A stretch of 64,000 nt of DNA, from NCBI RefSeq assembly GCF_027579695.1, contig NC_083587.1:62001-126000 (forward strand), given 5' to 3'. This document shows positions 11,483 through 22,729 of this stretch, piece after piece (within the stretch, counting starts at the first letter, position 1; the number at the start of each line of letters is the position of its first letter). The notes under the pieces were generated by a model. That model made no database searches. It was given only the letters and a program-made list of their open reading frames with translations, and was not told the origin of the DNA. Position numbers and translations under genes: made by a program. The DNA comes from Neoarius graeffei. Lineage: Eukaryota; Chordata; Actinopteri; Siluriformes; Ariidae.

Positions 11483-11710
11483 TACTGCCCTACAAAGCCA
11501 AAAGACCTTAATATCACTTAAGTTATTGCCATTTTTGGAACAGAGGACATCAGTTGTATCATGTGATGAATTATTTCGAGTCATTTCTGTTTTTTTCTGG
11601 TAACAATAAGACATCGTTTTTACCGTAACTTCCAAAAGCAAAGGGAAAACCAAGGCAGAAGCCTGTAATGAGTCTGATGAGTTAAGGTCTTTTGGCTTTG
11701 TAGGGCAGTA
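11483..11710. repeat. 29-bp perfect inverted repeat, 170 bp apart
   Basis: Positions 11483-11511 and 11682-11710 are exact reverse complements, sharing the core CTACAAAGCCAAAAGACC. They lie upstream of the transposase start, in the likely 5' region of copy A. They could be the arms of a small inserted element or a regulatory hairpin. Confidence 0.8.
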
Positions 11711-11769
11711 TAGGCCTACAGCGTTACAAAGCCCAGCCCCCTCAAGCCGGGTATAGAGCTACCGGTTAT

Positions 11770-12172
11770 AACCACGGCCTATATACTCGATTGAAATGCT
11801 TTGTTTTCACTCCATCAAGACCACTACTTTGACTAGTTTTCGACTAAACAATGCATCTGCATGTTTATTGTATTAGTTGAGGGAATATAAGCAATTTCGT
11901 TCGTGGTACCTCAAACAAAGTGGTCACTACAGAAGCATTGGTAGCCTGGATAATCTTTAAAGTTCATGGCCGCGAGGCGCGACCCATGGCTACACAAAAG
12001 AACAGGTCAGCTCAAAACGACATGCGACCTAGGCCTACATGCTCGATTTAAATGCTAAGTTTTCACTCCAACGCTAAGTTTTCACTCCAACAAGACAAGT
12101 ACTTCAACTCGTTTTTTGATTGAATAATGCATCTGCATTGTTGTTGTTTCAAATGGATACTAGTTGAGGGAA
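11770..12172. repeat. Diverged tandem duplication, about 250 bp period
   Basis: The block 11785-11905 (TACTCGATTGAAATGCT... AATGCATCTGCATG... GTTGAGGGAA) recurs at 12040-12172. The second copy also has a short internal doubling of GCTAAGTTTTCACTCCA. Non-coding, in the presumed promoter side of copy A. Confidence 0.7.
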
Positions 12173-12179
12173 ATTTCTC

Positions 12180-12860
12180 CAACGCGTGATATGACTGAAG
12201 TTCATCATAACTTCTTAAACTGCTTGAAATTGTATTCGAAATTCCCTTTATTAATAGTGACTGAATAATGGTACGTACCAGATGTCCAGGGATGAATGAA
12301 AATGTAGCGTGGTCCAGTGTTTTTCTCAATGTTGTTTCAATGGTCCAAGCGTAACAGCAGGCCGATCCACAAGAGAGTCGCGATCCAACCGAGTGGTGTG
12401 GGAGTTTCACGTGCACCCAGGTATATAACGAAAATGACGTCATCCAGTAAACAGCAGTGGTAATCGCACTGCATTATGGGACAGCGTGGGACATCCAATG
12501 ACATATCGCTACGTATGTGTACCGGCCCTTTTTTATATCATGCCTTGAAATGAAAGTCAATACAACAGAGATGAGAGACACCAGGTATGAAAGTAACACC
12601 AGGATAAGTTGTAACACCACCATTCCCACCAGTTAGGTATAAGATGCAGGTTTTGTAACACTTTCAATCTTCTTAGAATTAATTTATGATCATCTTGGAA
12701 ATGTTAAGTTATTTGCAAAAAACTTTCAAAGATAGAAGGTCAAATCCATTGCTGAGTTAAGAAAGTAAACTGGTTTTTGTTCTTTTTTTTATCATTTACT
12801 TATCATTATCACTTATATCATTTACTCGTATCTATGTGTAAGCAGGATAAGACAAACAGT
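12180..12860. other. Non-coding interior of copy A
   Basis: Between the duplicated promoter-side block and the right subterminal repeats I see no gene. A CCAAT-like and GC-richer patch near 12380-12480 could belong to the promoter of the leftward genes. Confidence 0.35.
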
Positions 12861-12862
12861 GG

Positions 12863-13139
12863 CAATTTATATTCTGAACAATTAGTTGCTCATCCTACCA
12901 ATGTTGAAAACTGGCTGGCAAAAGTGACGATGGTTCAACATCGTATATTCGACCTTCTCTGACGGTCGACAGATCAACCTTCACCCACGGTGATTCAACA
13001 GTGATAAATCGACCTTCTCCGACGGCGGAGAAATCGACGTTTCACGGCGCCGTTTCAGCGTTGATTTTCTGACTTACGACGGAAACCGACCATTCTGACC
13101 AAGAATCGGCGCCGTTTCAACGTCCCTCTGCTATCTGGG
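12863..13139. repeat. Right subterminal block of copy A, repeated at 14771-15046
   Basis: This block is nearly identical to the right end of copy B. It contains repeated words (TCGACCTTCTC, CGGCGCCGTTTCA, GTGATTCAACAG) in both orientations and ends CTGCTATCTGGG. The repeated words are typical binding-site arrays at element ends. Confidence 0.8.
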
Positions 13140-13157
13140 AAGGACCACAGGACCCTC

Positions 13158-15046
13158 CCCAGATAGCAAAAGGGCGTTGATTCGATGGGGAATCATCGGC
13201 ATGTTCTTCGACCATACGCCGTCGAATCATCGTGGATCACCGGCGTTGATTCAACACCGCTTTGCTCATACAAGTTTGTGTTGAAACGACGTTGAAAAGT
13301 GGATGGTGGCCGACAGAGAATAGACCCCCTTTCACCCTTTATTCAACTACGTATTTCGGTCGATTTATAGTTGAATTTTCGGCGATGATTCATCCAACTT
13401 TACTTCCTGTTTTATGTACAACAGGAAGGCTACAAATTAAGCAAAACAGGCTAAATTAAACTAGCTAACAATAAAGCATCGGGGCTCTTGCCTAGGATGA
13501 ACACACACATGCATACTTCAACCATGAAAGTGAAACTTAATTTATATCAATGTGCGTAGGCTACGTCCTGTTTTATGTACAACAGGATATAAAAATGCAT
13601 GCAACAATGCACCTCTCCTAATGTTTGTCAAGCTATCTAATGAGGCATAACTTTTAACATTTATAAGGAACAGAACACACTTGAACAAGTTCTTAGAAAC
13701 ATTTTATGATTTATTTATAATTTATAATTGTGGCCTATTCCTCCTGCGGCGCAGACACCTGTACATGGAAACAGAAAAACATAACCAAAATTAATTTGAT
13801 GCAGCATTGATAAAGAAAGTCAGCAGTAGGCTATGGGTTTCTAAATGCCACCCTACCTCACGTCTCCTCATCCCTCCCTCTCTCTCTGGCGCATATGGAT
13901 TTTTTTATTTCATAATTTATTTTTAATTTACTACTTATCTGTTTTTATTTATATATATATTTGAATTATTTGGACATGGGGAAAAACTATATTTAAAATC
14001 CAAAGAGGGATGGAGGGAGGAAAATTAAAACAAAAGAAAGAAATGAAATATAGAGTAGAGTATATTTGATAAAATTAAGGATGTTTTTATTCAGTAAACA
14101 TTTAAAAAAATGTTCTACAACACTCTAGCCTAGTGACTTACCAGTAACAAAATAGACTTGAAGTATTCAGATCCGCTCTGCATAAAGCAGCTAAATCCTC
14201 TCTCTGTCTCCCGGCAGAAAGCTCCTTGGTTTGCTTGTGTCTCAATCACAGCTGGTATTCTGTAGAAAGACTTCTTTTCACCTCCCATCAGCTTTGTTAG
14301 AACCCTAACACAGCACAAAAGTTTACCACTGTAGGTTTATGATGAACCAAGTGCCTCGTGGGTTCACATACCGCGCGCTGCCGTTATTTCCCCCAAATCA
14401 CGAGTTTGTTGGTCTTCCAATGTGGCGCAGGGTTTGTTTACTTCCGGTTTCGGGTGACGTCAGTGAAAGGGGTCTAATGGGGGCATTACCGCCACCCACT
14501 GGATTGGGGTGTAAAGCAGTCTGAACAAAACGTGTAAACATAAACATAGGAGAAATGAACCCGTTTTTCTAACTCGTCCTCACTTAGTCTACTTTTCTTT
14601 TCTGATTAGTCTGGATTTGATATTGTAAATTTAAATGTGAATCAATGTATATTCATCGGACATGAACAAATGAATAAATCTTGAGTAATCTTGAGGGGCG
14701 TGTGTGTCCGGGGCGCGGTGTCGCGGGGGGGATCGAACGAACCCTCCGATCCCCCCTGGCAACAGGCCAGAATTTATATTCTGAACAATTAGTTGCTCAT
14801 CCTACCAATGTTGAAAACTGGCTGGCAAAAGTGACGATGGTTGAACATCGTATATTCAACCTTCTCTGACGGTCGACAGATCAACCTTTACCCACGGTGA
14901 TTCAACAGTGATAAATCGACCTTCTCCGACGGTGGAGAAATCGACGTTTCACGGCGCCGTTTCAGCGTTGATTTTCTGACTTACGACGGAAACCGACCAT
15001 TCTAACCAAGAATCGGCGCCGTTTCAACGTCCCTCTGCTATCTGGG
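13158..15046. mobile_element. CACTA-like element copy B, non-autonomous, with foreign interior
   Basis: The left 738 bp and right 276 bp match copy A closely. The interior (13896-14770) does not occur in copy A and has no transposase. It holds a THAP-type exon on minus (14130-14310) and a GC/CpG-richer stretch with TGACGTCA (14340-14530). It starts CCCAGATAGCA and ends TGCTATCTGGG. Copies A and B lie end to end with 18 bp between them, in the same orientation. Confidence 0.75.
14130..14313 (-). pseudogene. THAP-domain exon fragment carried inside copy B
   Basis: On minus, after an acceptor (GTGTTAG), the frame reads TKLMGGEKKSFYRIPAVIET. A neighbouring frame then gives ELSAGRQREDLAALCRADLN, followed by a donor (TACTGGTAAGT). 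SFYRIPAVIE, then ELS-R-R, then AALCRADL is the middle of a fish THAP zinc-finger domain. A one-base frame slip separates the two halves, so it is broken. The CxxC start and the C-x2-H end are not in this exon. It could be captured host sequence or the relic of a THAP-type transposase. Confidence 0.6.
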
Positions 15047-15678
15047 TCTGAATTACATTACCTTACAAGTAGAATCTAATTTATCGACCTTTATACCACC
15101 AACTAATGCCGAAATCACAGACATCGTCAAAAACCTAAAAGATTCATCTGCTGGGCATGATCAAATAAATGCTAAAGTTCTAAAACTTTCCCTGCTCTAT
15201 ATCATTGCCCCTCTTACACACATTCTTACTCTTTCCTTGCAAAATGGAGTTGTTCCTCACTTACTAAAAGTTGCAAAGGTAACTCCCATCTTTAAAAGTA
15301 GTGATCCACTTAATATCAACAATTATCGACCCATATCTGCCCTCACCTGTATATCTAAAGTTCTCAAAAAACTAATATATAACTGTCTTCTGAAACATTT
15401 AGATCATAATAACATCCTATACAAACACCAATATGGCTTCAGAAAGGGCTATTCCACCTCTATGGCACTGATTCAGTTAATGGACAAAATTTCCTCAGCT
15501 ATAAACAACAAAGAGTACACCACTGGGATTTTTCTCGATTTATCTAAAACATTCGACACAGTAAATCATTCTATTCTACTAAGCAAACTAAAATGATATG
15601 GCATAAATGACTGTGCATTAAAATGGTTCTCTTCTTATCTGTCTGACAGACAATAATATGTAACAATTAACCACACTA

Positions 15679-17287
15679 CAGTGGTGCTTGAAAGTTTGTG
15701 AACCCTTTAGAATTTCCTATATTTCTGCATAAATATGACCTAAAACAACATCATATTTTCACACAAGTCCTAAAAGTAGATAAAGAGAACCCAGTTAAAC
15801 AAATGAGACAAAAATATTATACTTGGTCACTTATTTATTGAGGAAAATGATCCAATATTACATATCTGTGAGTGGCAAAAGTATGTGAACCTCTAGGATT
15901 AGCAGTTAATTTGAAGGTGAAATTAGAGTCAGGTGTTTTCAATCAATGGGATGACAATCAGGTGTGAGTGGGCACCCTGTTTTATTTAAAGAACAGGGAT
16001 CTATCAAAGTCTGAGCTTCACAACACATGTTTGTGGAAGTGTATCATGACAGGAACAAAGGAGATTTCTGAGGACCTCAGAAAAAGTGTTGTTGATGCTC
16101 ATCAGGCTGGAAAAGGTTACAAAACCATCTCTAAAGAGTTTGGACTACACCAATCCACAGTCAGACAGATTGTGTACAAACGGAGGAAATTCAAGACCAT
16201 TGTTACCCTCCCCAGGAGTGGTCGACCAACAAAGATCACTCCATGAGCAAGGTGTGTAATAGTCGGCGAGGTCACAAAGGACCCCAAGGTAACTTCTAAG
16301 CAACTGAAGACCTCTCTCACATTAACATTAGCCAATGTTCATGAGTCCACCATCAGGAGAACACTGAACAACAATGGTGTGCATGGCAGGGTTGCAAGGA
16401 GAAAGTGACTGCTCTCCAAAAAGAACATTGCTGCTCATCTGCAGTTTGCTAAAGATCATGTGGACAAGCCAGAAGGCTATTGGAAAATGTTTTGTGGACA
16501 AATGAGATCAAAATAGAACTTTTTGGTTTCAATGAGAAGCGTTATGTTTGGAGAAAGGAAAGCACTGCATTCCAACATAAGAACCTTATCCCTTCTGTGA
16601 AACATGGTGGTGGTAGTATCATGGTTTGGGCCTGTGTTGCTGCATCTGGGCCAGGATGGTTTGCCATCATTGTTGGAACAATGAATTCTGAATTATACCA
16701 GCAAATTCTAAAGGAAAATATCAGGACATCTGTCCATGAACTAAATCTCAAGAGAAGGCGGGTCATGCAGCAAGACAGCAACCCTAAGCACACAAGTCGT
16801 TCTACCAAAGAATGGTTAAAGAAGAATAAAGTTAATGTTTTGGAATGGCCAAGTCAAAGTCCTGACCTTAATCCAATGGAAATGTTGTGGAAGGACCTGA
16901 AGTGAGCAGTTCATGTGAAGAAACCCACCAACATCCCAGAGTTGAAGCTGTTCTGTATGGAGGAACGGGCTAAAATTCCTCCAAGCCGGTGTGCAGGACT
17001 GATCAACAGTTACCACAAATGTTTAGTTGCAGTTATTGCTGCACAAGGGGGTCACACCAGATACTGAACGCAAAGGTTCACATACTTTTGCCACTCACAG
17101 ATATGTAATATTGGATCATTTTCATCAATAAATAAATGACCAAGTATAATATTTTTATCTCATTTGTTTAATTGGGTTCTCTTTATCTACTTTTAGGACT
17201 TGTGTGAAAATCCGATGATGTTTTAGGTCATATTTATGCAGAAATATAGAAAATTCTAAAGTGTTCACAAACTTTCAAGCACCACTG
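15679..17287 (+). mobile_element. Tc1-like transposon, full length with both ends
   Basis: The ends are CAGTGGTGCTTGAAAGTTTG and its reverse complement, flanked by TA (15677-15678 and 17288-17289). Long inverted repeats of about 200 bp (for example ATATGACCTAAAACA... and CATATCTGTGAGTGGCAAAAG) lie at both ends. At 1.6 kb it has the usual Tc1 length. It interrupts the LINE between codons that rejoin in frame. Confidence 0.95.
15968..16905 (+). pseudogene. Tc1 transposase (inactive)
   Basis: The N-terminal helix-turn-helix part reads SEDLRKSVVDAHQAGKGYK and LPRSGRPTKITP, followed by a stop at about 16244. A one-base shift then moves the frame for 16480-16905: VLWTNEIKIELFG, KHGGGSIMVWACVAASG, QQDSNPKHTS, SPDLNPMEMLWKDLK. 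The DD34E motif is damaged: the first aspartate in VLWTDE is asparagine here. The second aspartate (QQDSN) and the glutamate (NPME) remain. It cannot transpose itself. Confidence 0.9.
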
Positions 17288-18245
17288 TAAATCTACACTT
17301 AAAACAGTACAATGCGGAGTACCACAGGGATCAATTTTAGCACCTTTACTATTTCTAATTTACATCAATGACCTTGCACAAGCTTCCACAATCATCTTCT
17401 TTATCTTATTTGCAGATGACTCCAATCTTTTCCTTTCACACTCAAACTTTAATACTCTAATAAAACTAGCTAATCAAGAATTAGAAAAAGTTGTTATCTG
17501 GTTCGAGGCTAACAAATTATCTGTCAATGTCAAAAAAACATACTTCCTTATTTTCTGTAATAAAAATAAAACCTACAATAGAAATAACGCACAAATCTTA
17601 CTAAAAAGTATACCCCTTTCTCAAGAGTGTCAAGCTAAATTCTTATGCGGAATAATCGATGACAAACTGACCTGGAAACCACATATAGCCATGTTATGTA
17701 ATAAAATATCTAAAACTATTGGACTTATGGGAAAAATCAAACATCTTCTCACTCAACAAACCATTATCACCATATATAATAGCTTAATATACCCATATCT
17801 GACCTACGGAAATATTGTATGGGGATGTGCCTACAAAACTACACTACAGCCCCTAAAACTACTCCGAAAAAGATTTGTTCGTATGGCCACCGGATCCAGT
17901 TTTTATGCCCATTCTTTACCTCTATTTACGAAGCTTAAGATTTTAAATATTATTGATATCAGTAGACTTCAGCTAAATATCTTCACTTTCCAATTTCTTA
18001 GAAATTCTCTTCCAGACACGTTTGATAGTTTTTTAAATCTTAATTCCCAATTTCATGCTTACAAAACTCGACAAAGCGACCAACTGCATATCCCCCTAGT
18101 GCGACCATCCCTAGGTCAAAAGAGTGTTCAATACAAATGTGTAATTGAATGGAATAACCTCCCCCTCCACTTTAAAAGTTTTACATCCGTGATTAGTTTT
18201 AAACATAATCTCAAAAACCACCTATTTTCGTTCACCAGCCACACT

Positions 18246-18718
18246 TGACCTTTATCTTTAAATATAGTTCAGTCTTGGATCAAATTGTAAAATATTACAC
18301 TACACCATGCACCAGGCTTCTGTTATTAGTACAATATTTATTCACCATTCAAAATCAATCAATTATACTTTTTTTTACTTTATGTATAGATCTTAGGTTA
18401 CATTTTATTCGTTTCTTATATTCACTCATTAACTTATATTTTGTTATCTGCAATTGACATTGTTTATATTTATTTCAGTTATGATACCAGTTACAGTTTA
18501 ATGTATAATTTTGTTACCAATTATTATATTATTACTATCTTTGTTATTATTTGTTATTATTTACGATTGTTAATATAGTTATTCTCTAATTTGTTAAATT
18601 TGTTTTAATTACTTGTTAATTTAAATGGGGGAAGACTTAAAACAAGCCATTGTGCTTTTTTTCTTCCCCCAGCATGTTTTCTGTTTTTGTTCAATTTATG
18701 TTTTCTTGTAAATCTCTT
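18246..18718 (+). other. 3' UTR of the split CR1/jockey LINE
   Basis: AT-rich non-coding tail after ORF2, ending in GGGGGAAGACTT... and CTTCTTCCCCC before the L2-like insertion. The same block order is seen near 48830-48940 in the second LINE copy. Confidence 0.65.
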
Positions 18719-20181
18719 TTATTTGTCCCCAGACAGCGTGAGGAGAGCTCTCAGGACGACAAATGCACAGAAAGCCCCGGGTCCTGATAACATTCCTGGT
18801 CGTGTCCTGAGAGACTGTGCCGAGGAGCTCACAGATGTCTTTACAGACATCTTCAACATCTCGTTGAGCCAGGCTGTTGTCCCAACATGCCTCAAAACCA
18901 CCACCATCATCCCGGTCCCGAAGAAGCCGTCTCCCTCCTGCTTCAATGACTACCGCCCTGTCGCACTCACTCCCATCCTCATGAAGTGCTTCGAGTGGCT
19001 AAGTCATGAGACATAGCAAGTCTGCCCTCCCCCCCACCCTGGACCCTTTCCAATTTGCATATCAGTCCAACCGTTCGACCGATGACACCATCTCCACTGC
19101 CCTCCACTCAGCCCTCACCCACCTGGAGACAAAAGACTCATATGTCAGAATGCTGTTCATAGACTTTAGCTCAGCATTCAACACAATCATTCCTCAGCAG
19201 CTCATTCATAAACTGGACCAGCTGGGACTCAACACCTCCCTGTGCAACTGGCTGCTGGACTTCTTGATGGGGAGACCACAGACTGTACGGGTCGGCAGCA
19301 ACTCCTCCAGCACCATCACACTGAACACAGGGGCCCCCCAAGGATGTGTGCTGAGCCCCCTCCTCTTCACTCTGCTGACCCACGACTGCACACCAACATC
19401 CAGCTCAAATCTCTTCATTAAGTTTGTGGATGACATGACTGTGGTGGGTCTCATCAACAATGGCAATGAGACAATCTACAGGAGTGAGGTGAGCCGCTTG
19501 GCCATGTGGTGCAAGGACAACAATCTCCGTCTGAACGTGGAGAAGATGAAGGAGATTGTTGTGGACTTCAGGAGAGAGCACACCCAGCATGCTCCACTAT
19601 CTATCGACGGTGCTGCAGTGGAGAGGGTGAGCAGCACCAAGTTTCTGGGTGTGCACATCTCTGAAGACCTGTCCTGGAGCAACAACACCGCATCACTGGC
19701 TAAAAAAGCCCAACAGCATCTGTACTTCCTCCGCAAACTGAGGAGAGCAAGGGCCCCAGCCCCCATCATGCACACTTTCTACAGAGGCACCATCGAGAAC
19801 ATTCGGACCAGCTGCATCACCGTGTGGTACGGCGCCTGCACCGTGTCCTGCTGCAAGACTCTGCAGCGCATCGTGAGAGCAGCTGAGAGGATCATTGGTG
19901 TCTCTCTCCCTTCTCTAATGGATATTTATAACTCCCGCCTCACCCGCAAAGCCATCAGGATTGCAGGTGACCCCATCCACCCATCTCACAGCCTCTTCAG
20001 CCTGCTGCCATCGGGGAGGAGACTGCGGAGTCTCCGGGCCAAAACCAGCAGGCTCAAGAACAGTTTCTTTCACCAGGCAGTCAGGAGGCTCAACTCCCTC
20101 CCTGTCCTGCCTCTCCTCCCCCCTCTGGCTCCTGCCACAGATTCTGCTCGCACACACCCCTGCCCCCCCTTCAGCATCTGA
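18719..20181 (+). pseudogene. L2-like reverse transcriptase fragment
   Basis: Reads [20 protein letters not shown], then [17 protein letters not shown]; a frame change near 19005 leads to [51 protein letters not shown] and [11 protein letters not shown]. The usual FADDT box is FVDDM here, which still keeps the two aspartates. The C-terminal signature [11 protein letters not shown]-like and [16 protein letters not shown] are present. 5' truncation and the frame break make it non-functional. Confidence 0.85.
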
Positions 20182-20722
20182 CATGTCATCCTCACAGTTT
20201 CCCCCCCCCAACACACACATACACACACACACATACATCTCATCGTTCATTAACACACTGAACTCAGGGACCGCACATCTCACTTTACCTCGCTCATTTG
20301 CACTATTCCGCACTACCTCATCTTAACAGCTGCTAGTTTGTTTATACTGCTTATTTCATTTTTACCTGCTATACCTCAAGTGCCCTTGACTGTTTTGTTT
20401 ATTTGAACCAGTGTGTGTGTGTGTTTGTGTGTGTGTATATGTATGTATATATGAGTGTTTAGTCTACGTCTAGTTCATATCTAGAGTGTTTATACTGTTT
20501 ATATTGTCTGTTTGAGTGTTTAGTCTTTGTGTAGTTCTTATCTAGTGTTTATACTGTTTATTTATACTGTTTATATTGTTTGTTTTTTTAATTATTCTAT
20601 TTTTATTTTTATTTATTGCATTGCCTGTTTGCACCGTGGGTCAGAGAGGACTGAAATTTCATCTGTGCTGTATGTCGAGCATGTATAGCATATTTGACAA
20701 TAAAGTTGACTTGACTTGACTT
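20182..20722 (+). repeat. L2-like 3' UTR with CA and GT microsatellites
   Basis: Non-coding. (CA)n near 20212-20235 and (GT)n near 20411-20440, a short ATGTATGTATATATGAGTG stretch, near-repeats of TAGTTCATATCTAGAGTGTT, and the TTGAC tail. Confidence 0.7.
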
Positions 20723-20759
20723 ATCATGTGCAAATAAATAAATACATTTCAAAATTCTA

Positions 20760-22290
20760 TGATATACATATTTTTTCAAAACTTTACCTCATTTTTTCTC
20801 TTCTGATCGCTTCAATCAAATTTTTAGCTTATGTGAAATCATAAATAAAAGGGTGAAATATTTATATGTACATTTTACATGTGTAAGCAGAGTGTTTACA
20901 CTAAATAGCAATATTTTTCTCTCCAAAAAATGCAGCATTGTTTCAAATATATGTTGTGAGCTGTATTTTGTATTTGTATCAGCAAATTTGTATTATATCT
21001 GCTTATTACTAGCATTTAAACAAGGCTGTATTGTCAGAATTATTAACAGGCTAGCTAACATTTGAGAGATTACACACCTAGCTTCAGTTTGTTAGTTACT
21101 GTTACCCAAAATCTCGGGTAACAAGCTTTCTTTATTCTTGCTTTCTTTATTCTTGCACTTCAAGGTAATTTAAGGAATTCTTTTTTTATTCTTTAAAGAT
21201 AGTCTTTGTTTAAAATTGTCATGATTGATCCAAGGTTTCACTCACATACACATGTATAAAACCCCTGTATACTCTCGTCTCAGGGGGGACTTGCGAATAG
21301 AGATTGCGAACTAAAGATTGTGGGGTTCCTTTCTTTTTCCTGTGACTCACCCCCAGATGTCTGGGTGACGCGAGGGGACTGATCTCGAGATGCTGAGGGC
21401 CAGAGGTGAAGAAACCTAACAGTGATGCTTTCAAGAGATGAGGCGAGTAGAATTGATAACATGTATAGATGCTATATTTACTGTATGGACATGGGATCAG
21501 AAAACTATTTTATTTGTAAGCAGTAGCCACATGGACCTATAGGGTACCTATTTTTTTTTCTTCCCCATTACAGTTTGCAATGTGTTTCCTTGTCGAAACA
21601 CATCGCAATGAGTCATGTTATTGGTCGCATTTGAAGCAGGAAATTTTACATCCAATCACAATAACGATGTTAACACATAAATCAGACAGTGCACAGGAAT
21701 TTTAGTGAAATCCCCAGAGTTGTGGTCTTGACCGGTCTTGAGATAAAATCTCGAGTCCTCCGTGTCTGAGACCAAGACAAGACTGAGTAAAAATGTTGTC
21801 AACTCCGAGACGTGACCGAAACCTTCAAAAAGTGGTCATGAGATCAGTCTCGAGTTCTACAACACTAGATTAAACCATAGGTTCATAAAATGTTTCTAGA
21901 TCTTCGGTGTTGCATTTATATTTTTGTTCACTGGAGAAACAGGAAGTTCTTTGAAACTGTTTCCATCTCTCCTGGTAATTGTAGAGCATTGTGTAACCAA
22001 CAGATGGCAGCAGATGGAGTTGGGGAGAGAAAATAGATTGAATATAAGATCAAGTCCCTCTTTAAATGATTGAGGAGAGAAACATAACATGACTGCACTT
22101 TCAGTGGCCACTGGGATAGAAAACAACACGATTGGTTTAATATGATTCCCAGTTCGGTAAGACGATTGGTTTTTGGGGACAGGGGAAAAAATACCTGAAG
22201 GTTTGTCAGGTTCTTGGTTGTTCCAAAAGTCACAGACAGAGCAGCGACAGCAGCTTAATGTTTATTTACTTCTCAGTCCAAGAAATCAAG
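20760..22290. other. Unassigned AT-rich stretch with one probable repeat relic
   Basis: No gene is supported. About 21717-21868 has repeated CTCGAG / GTCTTGA words facing each other (GGTCTTGAGATAAAATCTCG and AGATCAGTCTCGAGTTC) and ends GTTCTACAACACT, resembling a decayed hAT-type MITE. The open frames elsewhere are short and look random. Confidence 0.4.
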
Positions 22291-22729
22291 CACTGTTTCT
22301 GCCTGGTTTCAAACCAGGATCCTTTCGCGTGTGAGACAAATGTGATAATAGGGCTGCCAACTCCCTGAACCCCAAAAGAGGGACACTTTCAACCCAAATG
22401 CAGGACTTTTTTTCCCAGGCCTATCCGTACTGCCCCACGACGGAAATCATAACATTTCCTTATCCAGACCACAATCCTACTAATTTCAGTATAATTTTGG
22501 TAAATTAATACTGCACGAGCAAAACTGTATTGTGTTTAAGTAATAGTCAAAACAATCATTAGGCCTACAAGTGTCTCTCAAATTTCTCGAACTCTGAAAA
22601 GCTTTAGGCCGAAACCAACCATTGTCATAGTTATTCTATTTGAGGGGCAAATCTTGAAGGAAAAGCAAAGACAGAAATGTATGCAAGTTTTTTAAACTAT
22701 TTATTAAAACTTAAGAGAATATGTTTTTG

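Larger units (their letters stand above)
5438..13139 (-). mobile_element. CACTA/EnSpm-like DNA transposon, copy A (two genes)
   Basis: The left end is AGATAGCAAAAGAGCGTTGA and the right end, read inward, is CCCAGATAGCAGAGGGACG. These ends, and about 735 bp of left and 275 bp of right subterminal sequence, recur in copy B at 13158-15046. The left end lacks the CCC seen on the others. Both genes are on minus: a 691-residue transposase (9247-11322) and a spliced second protein (about 6744-9067). Two proteins is the usual plan of CACTA elements. The CACTA assignment rests on the transposase; the termini do not begin with CACTA, so the superfamily label is moderate. Confidence 0.7.
15047..18245 (+). 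pseudogene. LINE ORF2, reverse-transcriptase part (broken, split by Tc1)
   Basis: 15047-15676 reads LNYITLQVESNLSTF, then KVTPIFKSSDPLNINNYRPI and FLDLSKTFDTVNHSI; a stop follows at about 15595 and the frame continues YGINDCALKW. After the Tc1 element, 17290 resumes VQCGVPQGSILAPLLF and LFADDSNLFLS, keeping the catalytic FADD motif. The C-terminal part (17691-18245) includes NSLIYPYLTYGNIVWG. The family is CR1/jockey group. A few stops make it untranslatable. Confidence 0.8.
18719..20722 (+). mobile_element. L2-like LINE, 5'-truncated, with TTGAC tail
   Basis: Begins inside the reverse transcriptase and ends with AATAAAGTTGACTTGACTT, the short tandem tail typical of L2-like LINEs. It sits in the last part of the older LINE, whose final ATGTGCAAATAAATAAATA resumes at 20726. 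5' truncation is the normal outcome of target-primed reverse transcription. Confidence 0.85.
2520..20755 (+). mobile_element. CR1/jockey-type LINE split by five later insertions
   Basis: Pieces of one LINE lie in order and on one strand: about 2520-5153, 5358-5437, 15047-15676, 17290-18718 and a short tail at 20723-20755. They give ORF1, the endonuclease, the linker, the reverse transcriptase and a 3' UTR. The intervening blocks are, in order, a palindromic MITE, two CACTA-like elements, a Tc1 element and an L2-like LINE. Reading frame resumes across the MITE and Tc1 sites, which supports a single original copy. The 5' end is approximate. A related 3' half stands alone at 47320-48940; its 3' UTR has the same TTCTTCCCC-type block and a final ATGTGCAAATAAA motif. 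Confidence 0.8.

Noticed and set aside
21219-21462. Paired minus-strand frames near 21300 as an exon
   Set aside because: Two overlapping frames with no domain and no splice support; treated as chance.
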